In this document: positions 16,603 to 23,087 of the stretch, piece by piece
Numbering within the stretch: position 1 is the stretch's first letter
How the letters are laid out: every line of letters begins with the position of its first letter
Program-made: the position numbers and the translations under genes
Notes under the pieces: generated by a model
Told to the model about the DNA's origin: nothing
Database searches by the model: none
The model's input: the letters and a program-made list of their open reading frames with translations, nothing else
From: ARK-15 sp038880255
GTDB taxonomy: Archaea; Thermoplasmatota; Thermoplasmata; Thermoplasmatales; ARK-15
Direction: 5' to 3'
Assembly (NCBI GenBank): GCA_038880255.1
Contig: JAVZSA010000013.1
Span: forward strand, 1-33,842
Length of the DNA stretch: 33,842 bases

Positions 16603-16760
16603 AGTCTCACAAAAGCATCCTTAGGTGCACCACAAACTGGGCAGGTATAATCACTGGGCAAATCTTCAAATGGTGTTCCAGGTTTTATTCCCCTATCAGG
16701 CTCTCCCAATTCTGGATCATAAATATAACCACAAACAGAACATTGGTATTTCGCACTCAT
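16599..16760 (-). CDS. rub: Rubredoxin
   Basis: A 53-residue protein that I read directly from the sequence. It has the two iron-binding knuckles, CSVCGY and CPVCGAPKDAF, joined by the usual YDPELGEPDRGIKPGTPFEDLP loop, so it is a complete classical rubredoxin. AAGGAGGTAAT ends 3 bases before its ATG. The ATG overlaps the peroxiredoxin stop and its TGA overlaps the korA ATG (both ATGA). It is the natural electron donor for superoxide reductase, rubrerythrin and possibly the flavo-diiron protein encoded in the same run. Confidence 0.97.
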   Translation of the reverse strand: MSAKYQCSVCGYIYDPELGEPDRGIKPGTPFEDLPSDYTCPVCGAPKDAFVRL

Positions 16761-17176
16761 TTTATTACCTCCTTTAAAGAATTTATAATTTCTTCAACAT
16801 GATTTTCCACTTTTACCCTCCCCCACACTTTTACTATTTTTCTTTCCGGATTTATTATAAATGTTGTTCTTCTTGCTCTGTTGTTATTTTCAACACCAAA
16901 TTTCCTTATAAGTATCATATCAGTGTCATCAAATAGTTCAAAGGGAAGTGAATATTTCTCTTTAAATTTCTTATGCATTTCCTTATCATCCCTACTTACG
17001 CCTATTATTTCTACTCCAAATTTTTTCAAGTCAGAATAACTATCCCTAAAACTTATTGCCTCCCTTGTACATCCCGACGTAAAATCCTTTGGATAAAAAT
17101 ATAATATAAGCCATTTATTTTTAAACTCAGGAAAAAATTCATCCAAAAATTTTACATCATCTCCTTCTTTTAACAT
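16757..17176 (-). CDS. Peroxiredoxin (PrxQ/BCP-like, apparently 1-Cys)
   Basis: A 139-residue thioredoxin-fold peroxidase. The peroxidatic Cys36 sits in FYPKDFTSGCTREA. PrxQ/BCP enzymes usually carry a resolving Cys five residues later; here that position is Ile41 and no other Cys follows, so it should work as a 1-Cys enzyme with an external reductant. The start at 17176 is chosen because a GGCGGTGGT stretch precedes it by 3 bases, it follows the nitroreductase stop directly, and it gives the family length. An upstream ATG at 17206 would add 10 residues overlapping the previous gene. The ATGA overlap with rubredoxin hints at the donor. Confidence 0.88.
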   Translation of the reverse strand: MLKEGDDVKFLDEFFPEFKNKWLILYFYPKDFTSGCTREAISFRDSYSDLKKFGVEIIGVSRDDKEMHKKFKEKYSLPFELFDDTDMILIRKFGVENNNRARRTTFIINPERKIVKVWGRVKVENHVEEIINSLKEVIK

Positions 17177-17177
17177 T

Positions 17178-17687
17178 TTACCACCGCCCATAATGTACAA
17201 TCTCATTCAAGTCCTTTCTTAATCTTACCCTATTATCTTCAGATTCACCTGGATATCCAATAATTATAAGAACTATTATTCTATATTCTTCCGGAATTAA
17301 AAGTGCATTCTTTACATATTTTTCATTAAAACCTAATATTGAATGTGCCACAAGCCCCTGATGGTAACTTTCAAGTAACATATTTTCAACCGCAAGACCG
17401 CAACTGAATAAGTAATATTCTCTTCCATCACTTATACAATCCATATCCTTTTTTGATACTACTGCAATTATTAATCTTGCACTTTTAGCCCATGAGTTGC
17501 CTCTGTTCAAACCCTCATGTATTTTTTTGGTTTCATCTCCCTTTAAAACTATGAAATGCCAGGGTTGATTGTTAAAGCATGATGGGGCCCATTGCCCTGC
17601 CTTTAATATTTCAAACAATTTTTCTTCTTCCACTGGTCTTTCTGAAAAGGATTTTGCACTTCTCCTTATCTCTATTTCCTTCAACAT
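17178..17687 (-). CDS. Nitroreductase-family FMN oxidoreductase
   Basis: A 169-residue flavoprotein. The N-terminal FMN-binding motif IRRSAKSFSERPVEEE and the segment AGQWAPSCFNNQPWHFIVLKG are diagnostic, and VLIIIGYPGE near the end is the second FMN contact region. The family dimerises and uses NAD(P)H to reduce nitro compounds, quinones or flavins. In this operon it could supply reduced flavin or reduce oxidised quinone-type products; the substrate is not known. It abuts the upstream ferritin-like gene (TAA immediately followed by ATG). Confidence 0.88.
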   Translation of the reverse strand: MLKEIEIRRSAKSFSERPVEEEKLFEILKAGQWAPSCFNNQPWHFIVLKGDETKKIHEGLNRGNSWAKSARLIIAVVSKKDMDCISDGREYYLFSCGLAVENMLLESYHQGLVAHSILGFNEKYVKNALLIPEEYRIIVLIIIGYPGESEDNRVRLRKDLNEIVHYGRW

Positions 17688-18128
17688 TTAAAACTCCTTG
17701 TAAATAAGCTCATCGTAAAGATTTTCAAGTTTTGCCTTATGTGTTAGTTCCTGATTTGAAAGAAATTCCAGAATTTTTTTCACTTCATTTTCTTTAACCT
17801 TATTCTTAAGAGAATTATAAAATTCATATTCTTTTTTTTCTCTTGTCATGGCCACCTGCAAAACATCCTGCAACGTAGAATTCTCATCAATTTTCTCTTT
17901 TTTTGGAAGATGATCACTAAGTTTAAGGTCAAGATATTTTTCCTCAACAGTAATCTTACCTTCCATCAATGATATTAGAATTTGTTTATGCTTAAGCTCT
18001 TCATTGGATAATTCTATGAGTAAATCCTTCACATTTGAAAATTTTGAAATTTCACTTGCTTTTTTGTAAAATTCATAGGAATCTTCTTCCGACTTTATTG
18101 CTAAATCCATTAACTCTTTTATTTGCAT
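17688..18128 (-). CDS. Ferritin-like diiron protein (rubrerythrin-type bundle without rubredoxin domain)
   Basis: A 146-residue four-helix-bundle protein built as two similar halves. Each half has an acidic helix with E-x3-YEFY (EEDSYEFYKKA; EKKEYEFYNSL) and an E-x2-H ligand pair (NEELKH; NQELTH), the pattern of a ferritin-like diiron site. It lacks the rubredoxin domain of rubrerythrin. A role in peroxide reduction or iron sequestration is likely from family and operon context. Its ATG is 27 bases after the superoxide reductase stop, the only sizeable gap inside the run. Confidence 0.85.
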   Translation of the reverse strand: MQIKELMDLAIKSEEDSYEFYKKASEISKFSNVKDLLIELSNEELKHKQILISLMEGKITVEEKYLDLKLSDHLPKKEKIDENSTLQDVLQVAMTREKKEYEFYNSLKNKVKENEVKKILEFLSNQELTHKAKLENLYDELIYKEF

Positions 18129-18155
18129 GTTCTCATCAAAAAAAATAATAAAAAT
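18129..18155 (-). promoter_or_regulatory. T-rich spacer inside the oxygen-defence run
   Basis: Read on the minus strand this is ATTTTTATTATTTTTTTTG followed by ATGAG. Two T tracts after the superoxide reductase stop could act as a partial archaeal terminator that lowers expression of the downstream genes, or as a TATA-like internal promoter. The evidence is weak. Confidence 0.25.
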
Positions 18156-18521
18156 TTATTCTACTTCGATTTCTACTGAATTTTCCCATACTCCATGCAC
18201 GTTACAGTATGCAAGAGCAAAAATTGTTGATTTTTTGTCAAGCTTCATTTTAAATGTAACTGAGGGATCTGAAAATGTAGGACCAAAATCAAAGGTAGCT
18301 ACATGAACTGGATTAAACGGTCTTCCTTCTACCTGCGCATAGATTTGTATCCACTTTATGTGATGTTCCACAAGGTTAGGATGCGGTACATCCTTTCCCA
18401 CTATCACTGTCACATTAAACCATTGCCCTGCCTTAACCTTTTTTGGCGCTTCTATAACTGGCACATGCTTTTCTTTACCCTCCTTTTCAGGAGAGACTAT
18501 TACATCTCCAAATTTTTTCAT
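18156..18521 (-). CDS. sor: Superoxide reductase (neelaredoxin type)
   Basis: A 121-residue 1Fe superoxide reductase. Iron ligands of the SOR centre are visible: His19 in EKHVPVIE, His47 and His53 in HPNLVEHHI, and Cys106 and His109 in YCNVHGVW; the conserved Lys18 precedes the first His. The N-terminal desulforedoxin domain of desulfoferrodoxin is absent. It reduces superoxide to peroxide using rubredoxin electrons, without making O2. GGAGGTGA lies 4 bases before the ATG, and it overlaps the preceding gene by 4 bases. Peroxide can then go to the rubrerythrin, ferritin-like protein and peroxiredoxin of the same operon. Confidence 0.96.
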   Translation of the reverse strand: MKKFGDVIVSPEKEGKEKHVPVIEAPKKVKAGQWFNVTVIVGKDVPHPNLVEHHIKWIQIYAQVEGRPFNPVHVATFDFGPTFSDPSVTFKMKLDKKSTIFALAYCNVHGVWENSVEIEVE

Positions 18522-18991
18522 TTTTTCACCTCCAGTATATTTTCTAAATTTTCTTCATCTTCAATTTCATCAATAATGATCTGATTAATTATATTATATG
18601 TGATAAAATCTTTCCCATGTGTTTTCTTTATAATTCTGTTGAAAACCTCTATCAAACATCTTTTGTAAGAAAGTAAAGATTCCACCATTTCCTTATCATC
18701 TTTGTAATTGATTGACTCTGGATATTTGCAATTTCCTATTTTTAACATCTCAGATGGATTGTAAATTATTATTCCACCTAATATTTTAATCCTCTTTGCA
18801 AGTTGTTCTGCATGCTTGAGTTCTCTAGAATAAATTTGTTCACATAAATTCTTTAACTGTATATTCAGTGTATTTTTAGAAGAATACCAGAAAAGATAAG
18901 TAGATAGCCATTCATCTGCATATACTCTATTCAAATCGTTAATAATTTCTGGAACGCTAATTTCCACAATTTCTTTTCCTTTCTTTCCCAT
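18518..18991 (-). CDS. Ferritin-like protein (Dps/bacterioferritin-like)
   Basis: A 157-residue four-helix protein. An early Glu in VYADEWLSTYLFWY, an E-x2-H pair in SRELKHAEQLAKRIKILGG, and an acidic helix IIIDEIEDEENL make up the likely diiron ligands; the KRIKILGG segment is typical of bacterioferritin and Dps-like proteins. It should bind iron and detoxify peroxide, perhaps as a Dps-like cage. The frame also has a TTG at 19000 overlapping the rubrerythrin stop, but the ATG at 18991 is preferred. It is distinct in sequence from the ferritin-like protein at 17688, so this is not a simple duplicate. Confidence 0.8.
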   Translation of the reverse strand: MGKKGKEIVEISVPEIINDLNRVYADEWLSTYLFWYSSKNTLNIQLKNLCEQIYSRELKHAEQLAKRIKILGGIIIYNPSEMLKIGNCKYPESINYKDDKEMVESLLSYKRCLIEVFNRIIKKTHGKDFITYNIINQIIIDEIEDEENLENILEVKK

Positions 18992-18996
18992 ATTGA

Positions 18997-19500
18997 TCAA
19001 AACTTCCTAAATGCTGATGATGGAGCTCCACAAACTGGGCATTTTTCAGGAGCTTTTCCTGTGGTAGTATAACCACAAACACTACATATATAAATATCAC
19101 CAATGCTAATATCTTTTTTATCCTTTACAGCTTCCTTCGCTTTCTTATAAAGTTCAGCATGTATTTTTTCAGCCTCTAATGCAGAATGTGTTGATTGTTC
19201 TGCACCCTTCTCACCCTGGAATTTTGCCACATTATTGAATACAGGATACATTTCTTCAACTTCATAAGTTTCTCCATCTATTGCGGTTTGTAGATTATTT
19301 TCAGTATCCTTTATTAATCCAAGTGTTCTATAATGGTTTGTAGCATGAACTTGTTCTGCATAAGAAATTGCTCTGAAAAGTCTTGCAACATTGTTATACC
19401 CTGCCTTTTCAGCAACATCAGCAAAAATTAAATATCTCATATGTGCCTGGCTTTCCCCTGCAAATGCTTCATTTAAATTTTTTTCAGTCATCTTCCTCAT
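18997..19500 (-). CDS. rbr: Rubrerythrin
   Basis: A 167-residue rubrerythrin. The N-terminal diiron domain has NEAFAGESQAHMRYLIFA and AEQVHATNHYR, with further ligands in the EAEKIHAELYKKA helix. The C-terminal rubredoxin-like domain has CSVCGY and CPVCGAPSSAF. It reduces hydrogen peroxide to water with electrons from rubredoxin. GGTGAT ends 3 bases before ATG 19500; the frame could open at a TTG at 19530 but that lies in the promoter. It is the first gene of the eleven-gene run and has its own TATA box. Confidence 0.95.
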   Translation of the reverse strand: MRKMTEKNLNEAFAGESQAHMRYLIFADVAEKAGYNNVARLFRAISYAEQVHATNHYRTLGLIKDTENNLQTAIDGETYEVEEMYPVFNNVAKFQGEKGAEQSTHSALEAEKIHAELYKKAKEAVKDKKDISIGDIYICSVCGYTTTGKAPEKCPVCGAPSSAFRKF

Positions 19501-19554
19501 GCTATCACCAATTTTTAAATACAAATACAATATATTAAAATTTTGTATTAATTT
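19501..19554 (-). promoter_or_regulatory. Promoter of the oxygen-defence run; TATA box flanked by an inverted repeat
   Basis: On the minus strand a TATA box (TTTTAATATA, about 19541-19532) lies some 30-40 bases before ATG 19500. The 7-base arms AATACAA (19524-19530) and TTGTATT (19543-19549) are perfect inverted repeats separated by 12 bases that contain the TATA box. A dimeric repressor bound there would block TBP. The same spacer should hold the end of the cobO transcript. Confidence 0.5.
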
Positions 19555-20127
19555 CTAATAATCAATACCCTTTCTTGCCTTAACCCCATTCCTGTATGGA
19601 TGTTTTATTTCTACCATTTCGGTAACAAGGTCCGCTCTTTCTATTAATTCCTTAGATGCATATCTACCGGTAAGGACTATTTCCACATTCTTAGGCTTTT
19701 CATCTAATATTTTAATTATACTTTCAATATCCACCAACTCAAAATACATTGCAGTAATAATTTCATCTAGAATTACAAGATCATATTTACCCGATTTTAT
19801 GATTCTATTTACTAATTTTAAACCACTATTTATTAATTCCACATAGTCCTTTGGTGGATTTCCAGGCTCAAAAATAACAACATTTTTTACCTTTCCCTTT
19901 ATTGAAGGATCCTTTGAAATAAAATATGGTTTTCCTAAAAATTTTTCCTTTATGTTGTCAATATTTTTTATTATATTTTTCTCACCGTATCTCTTTGATT
20001 TCATAAAATGAATTATGTAAACATTCAATCCATATCCTGCCGCTCTCACAGCAAGACCGATTGCAGCAGTCGTTTTCCCCTTTCCATTTCCAGTATATAT
20101 TTCTACTAACCCTTTTTTAAGATGCAT
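19555..20127 (-). CDS. cobO: Cob(I)alamin adenosyltransferase (CobO/CobA/BtuR type)
   Basis: A 190-residue P-loop protein. The ATP loop TGNGKGKTTAA is at 12-22, followed by GLAVRAAGYGLNVYIIHFMK, a mid-protein DLVILDEI and LTGRYASKELIERADLVTEM near the end, all typical of the CobA family. It transfers adenosyl from ATP to cob(I)alamin, making the coenzyme B12 used by the mutase. It starts directly after the mutase large-subunit stop, the last gene of that operon, so the cofactor is made where it is used. Confidence 0.93.
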   Translation of the reverse strand: MHLKKGLVEIYTGNGKGKTTAAIGLAVRAAGYGLNVYIIHFMKSKRYGEKNIIKNIDNIKEKFLGKPYFISKDPSIKGKVKNVVIFEPGNPPKDYVELINSGLKLVNRIIKSGKYDLVILDEIITAMYFELVDIESIIKILDEKPKNVEIVLTGRYASKELIERADLVTEMVEIKHPYRNGVKARKGIDY

Positions 20128-21792
20128 TTAAAAAATCACCGGTTCTATAAATTCACCCCATACATTTTTCAATGATTGCACAATTTCACCCAATGTGGCT
20201 TTAGATCTTATTGCCTCAATAATATATGGCATTAAATTTTTTTCATCAGCATTTTTTTCAAGCGCATTGAGAGAATTTTCCAGCTTTAACATATCCCTGT
20301 TTTCCTTGTAGGTCCTGAGCCTTAACATATGCCTTTCTTCCAATTCATCCGGGACTTTGAGAATTGGAATTTCTAATTTCTCGTTAATTTTGTATTTATT
20401 AACTCCAACAATGATTCTTTTTAATTCCTCTATCTCTTTTTGATATTTATAAGCTGATTCTGCAATTTCTCTTTGGAAAAACCCTGACCTAATACCCCTT
20501 ATTACACCACCTATGTTTTCTATTTTGTCAAAGTATTTATAAACCTCCTCCTCAATTTTATCTGTCAACCATTCTATATAATATGAACCTGCCAATGGAT
20601 CTACTGTATATGGTATTCCTGATTCCTCACCTATTATTTGTTGAGTCCTAAGTGCTATCATAACTGCCTTTTCTGTTGGCAAAGCCCAGGCTTCGTCCAT
20701 ACTATTCGTATGCAAACTTTGTGTTCCACCAAGAACTGCAGCCATCGCTTCTATTGTTGTCCTGATTATATTGTTTTCTGGTTGTTGTGCTGTCAAACTT
20801 ACACCTGCAGTTTGTGTATGAAATCTAAGCCATAGAGATCTTTCCTTTTTAGGATTAAATCTTCTTTTCATTTCCTTTGCCCAAATTCTCCTTGCTGCTC
20901 TAAATTTAGCAATTTCTTCAAAAAAATCTATATGTGAATCGAAAAAGAAACTTAGTCTTGGAGCAAAATCATCCACATCAAGCCCACGCTCAATTGCCTT
21001 TTCAACATACGTAAGACCGTTTGAAAGGGTGAATGCCAACTCTTGTACAGCTGTTGCTCCAGCTTCTCTTATATGATAGCCACTTATACTAATTGGATTC
21101 CAAAGAGGTAAATACTTGTATCCGAATTCAATTGTATCTATAACAAGTTTTAATGACGGTTCTGGAGGGAATATAAATGATTTTTGTGCCATGTATTCTT
21201 TCAATATATCATTCTGTATTGTTCCCCTTAAATCACACCATTTGGCACCTTGGGATTCGCCCGTTAGTATATAAAAGGCCCATATTATTGCAGCTGGGCC
21301 ATTTATTGTCATTGATGTGGAAACATCTTTAAGAGGAATATCTTTAAACATAAGTTGCATGTCTTCCAATGTATTTATTGCTACACCTGCTTTTCCAAAT
21401 TCTCCCTTTGATAAAGGATTATCTGCGTCAAGGCCCAGTAAAGTAGGGTAATCAAATGCTATGCTAAGACCTGTCTCACCATGCTCAAGAAGATACTTCA
21501 ATCTTCTATTTGTTTCGATGGCGTCACCAAAACCAGAAAATTCTCTAAATGTCCACAATCTTGATCTATACATTGTGGGATGAATACCCCTTGTAAATGG
21601 AAATTCTCCAGGAAACCCGAGCTTTTCAAAATAATCAAATTCACCAAGGTCAATAGGAGAATAAAGACCCTTTATTTCTATTCCTGATATTGTTTTAAAA
21701 ATTTGTCTCTCAGGCATTGCTTTAAGAGAATTTTTTAAAACTTTTTCTTGCCATTCCTTTAGTCTTTCCTTAAATATTTCTTCCTTTTCCAT
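20128..21792 (-). CDS. Acyl-CoA mutase large subunit, predicted isobutyryl-CoA mutase
   Basis: A 554-residue B12-dependent acyl-CoA mutase TIM-barrel chain, of the length of archaeal methylmalonyl-CoA mutase large subunits. Family landmarks are TMYRSRLWTF, GTIQNDILKEYM, NPISISGYHIREAGATA (active-site His240) and QTAGVSLTAQQPENNIIRT. Aligned by these landmarks to the Propionibacterium enzyme, the two residues that bind the substrate carboxylate are changed: Tyr89 is Phe85 (in FREFSGF) and Arg207 is Gln203 (in YMAQKSF). Phe/Gln is the signature of isobutyryl-CoA mutase. The position that is Asp in 2-hydroxyisobutyryl-CoA mutase is Ala112 here. It should interconvert isobutyryl- and n-butyryl-CoA with adenosylcobalamin. 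It overlaps the GTPase gene by 23 bases. Confidence 0.85.
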   Translation of the reverse strand: MEKEEIFKERLKEWQEKVLKNSLKAMPERQIFKTISGIEIKGLYSPIDLGEFDYFEKLGFPGEFPFTRGIHPTMYRSRLWTFREFSGFGDAIETNRRLKYLLEHGETGLSIAFDYPTLLGLDADNPLSKGEFGKAGVAINTLEDMQLMFKDIPLKDVSTSMTINGPAAIIWAFYILTGESQGAKWCDLRGTIQNDILKEYMAQKSFIFPPEPSLKLVIDTIEFGYKYLPLWNPISISGYHIREAGATAVQELAFTLSNGLTYVEKAIERGLDVDDFAPRLSFFFDSHIDFFEEIAKFRAARRIWAKEMKRRFNPKKERSLWLRFHTQTAGVSLTAQQPENNIIRTTIEAMAAVLGGTQSLHTNSMDEAWALPTEKAVMIALRTQQIIGEESGIPYTVDPLAGSYYIEWLTDKIEEEVYKYFDKIENIGGVIRGIRSGFFQREIAESAYKYQKEIEELKRIIVGVNKYKINEKLEIPILKVPDELEERHMLRLRTYKENRDMLKLENSLNALEKNADEKNLMPYIIEAIRSKATLGEIVQSLKNVWGEFIEPVIF

Positions 21793-22687
21793 AATCCATC
21801 CCCATTTCTACCATTAATCTATCTATTACATTATTTATATCATTACCATTCATTATACTTTCAACATATTTTTCAACAGATTCATTTTCTATAATGCTTT
21901 CCATTCTTTTAATTGCATGCTGCTTTATTGTATACAAAATTCTTTCCTTTATCTTTTTTTTACCTATTTTATTTAGAAATTGCCAATGCTCCATTATGGC
22001 TTTTAAAATTTCATCTATGCCCTGGTTTTTTATGGCCACACTTTTTATAATTTTTGGTGTCCATCCATCCTTCCTTTCCTTTAACACCAATGTCATTTCT
22101 TTAATTTTTTCATCGGCTGGACCTTGATCTGCCTTGTTAACAATAAATATATCACCTATTTCAAATTGTCCTGCCTTTATTACTTGTACCTCATCACCAA
22201 GTAAAGGAACAATTACCACAATTACAGTATCTGCTATATGCATTATATCTACTTCGTCCTGTCCAGACCCTACTGTCTCAATCAATATTGTGTTAAACCC
22301 AGCCGCATCAAGAACATTTACAATATCTGGTGTATGATAGCTAATACCTCCAAGTTTACGACCAGAAGAAATACTTCTAATGAAAACATTATCGTATCTG
22401 TTCAACTCTCTCATTCTAATTCTATCTCCTAAAACTGCACCACCTGTAAGTGGACTGGATGGATCTATACCTAATATTCCTACGTACTCTCCATTTGATG
22501 CAAATTTTTGAGCAATTTTTGAAATTAATGTGGATTTCCCACAACCAAATACCCCTGTAATTCCTATTATTCTTGCACCTTTAATTTTCCTTAATGCCTC
22601 ACTTGCCAATTCATTATTATCATTCTCTATTTCTGTTATTATTCTTGCAAGTGCTTTCTTATCATTTAGCAATTCTTCAAAATTCAT
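21770..22687 (-). CDS. MeaB/MeaI-type GTPase chaperone of the acyl-CoA mutase
   Basis: A 305-residue G3E-family GTPase (older name ArgK). P-loop GVFGCGKST at 45-53, the switch-region segment DPSSPLTGGAVLGDRIRM, the G3-like ETVGSGQDEVD and the NKAD specificity motif near 183 are all present. The C-terminal arm is helical and is used for dimerisation in this family. It controls loading and protection of adenosylcobalamin on the mutase. It starts in an ATGA overlap with the B12 subunit gene and ends 23 bases inside the large-subunit gene, so the three are translationally linked. Confidence 0.93.
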   Translation of the reverse strand: MNFEELLNDKKALARIITEIENDNNELASEALRKIKGARIIGITGVFGCGKSTLISKIAQKFASNGEYVGILGIDPSSPLTGGAVLGDRIRMRELNRYDNVFIRSISSGRKLGGISYHTPDIVNVLDAAGFNTILIETVGSGQDEVDIMHIADTVIVVIVPLLGDEVQVIKAGQFEIGDIFIVNKADQGPADEKIKEMTLVLKERKDGWTPKIIKSVAIKNQGIDEILKAIMEHWQFLNKIGKKKIKERILYTIKQHAIKRMESIIENESVEKYVESIMNGNDINNVIDRLMVEMGMDYGKGRNI

Positions 22688-23082
22688 ATTTTTCGCCTTA
22701 AATTCTTATAAATAAATTCAGAGATTTCCTTTATACTTGTTCCAGGGTTGAATATTGCATTTACTCCAATCTCCATTAGGCTTTTTTTATCATCCTCGGG
22801 AATTATTCCTCCTCCAATGAGGAGCACATCATCCAGTCCTTTTTCCTTCATCAATTCCACTATTCGCCTAAAGTGATACATGTGTGCACCAGATAATATA
22901 CTAAGCCCTATTACATCAACGTCCTCTTCTATCGCGGTTCTCACAATATCTTCTGCTGTTTGATGTATGCCTGTATATATAACTTCAAATCCCTCATCCA
23001 TTAAAGACCTTGCCAACACCTTTGCTCCCCTGTCATGACCATCTAAACCCGGTTTTGCTATCAATATTCTAATTTTCCTCAT
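22684..23082 (-). CDS. Acyl-CoA mutase small subunit, B12-binding
   Basis: A 132-residue cobalamin-binding Rossmann domain. The base-off B12 motif D14-x-H16-x2-G19 (GLDGHDRGAK), SxL in GLSILSGAH and GG in LLIGGGI are all there. It pairs with the large chain encoded two genes downstream to make a two-chain mutase. The start at 23082 is chosen because GTGAT precedes it by 4 bases and the preceding GTG at 23091 is itself part of that site. The stop overlaps the GTPase start by 4 bases. Confidence 0.94.
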   Translation of the reverse strand: MRKIRILIAKPGLDGHDRGAKVLARSLMDEGFEVIYTGIHQTAEDIVRTAIEEDVDVIGLSILSGAHMYHFRRIVELMKEKGLDDVLLIGGGIIPEDDKKSLMEIGVNAIFNPGTSIKEISEFIYKNLRRKI

Positions 23083-23087
23083 TTTAA

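Noticed and set aside
20128..21792. Calling the large mutase subunit methylmalonyl-CoA mutase
   Set aside because: Overall similarity suggests it, but the two carboxylate-binding residues (Tyr89, Arg207 in the reference enzyme) are Phe85 and Gln203 here. 2-Hydroxyisobutyryl-CoA mutase was also rejected because the diagnostic Ile and Asp positions are Phe and Ala.
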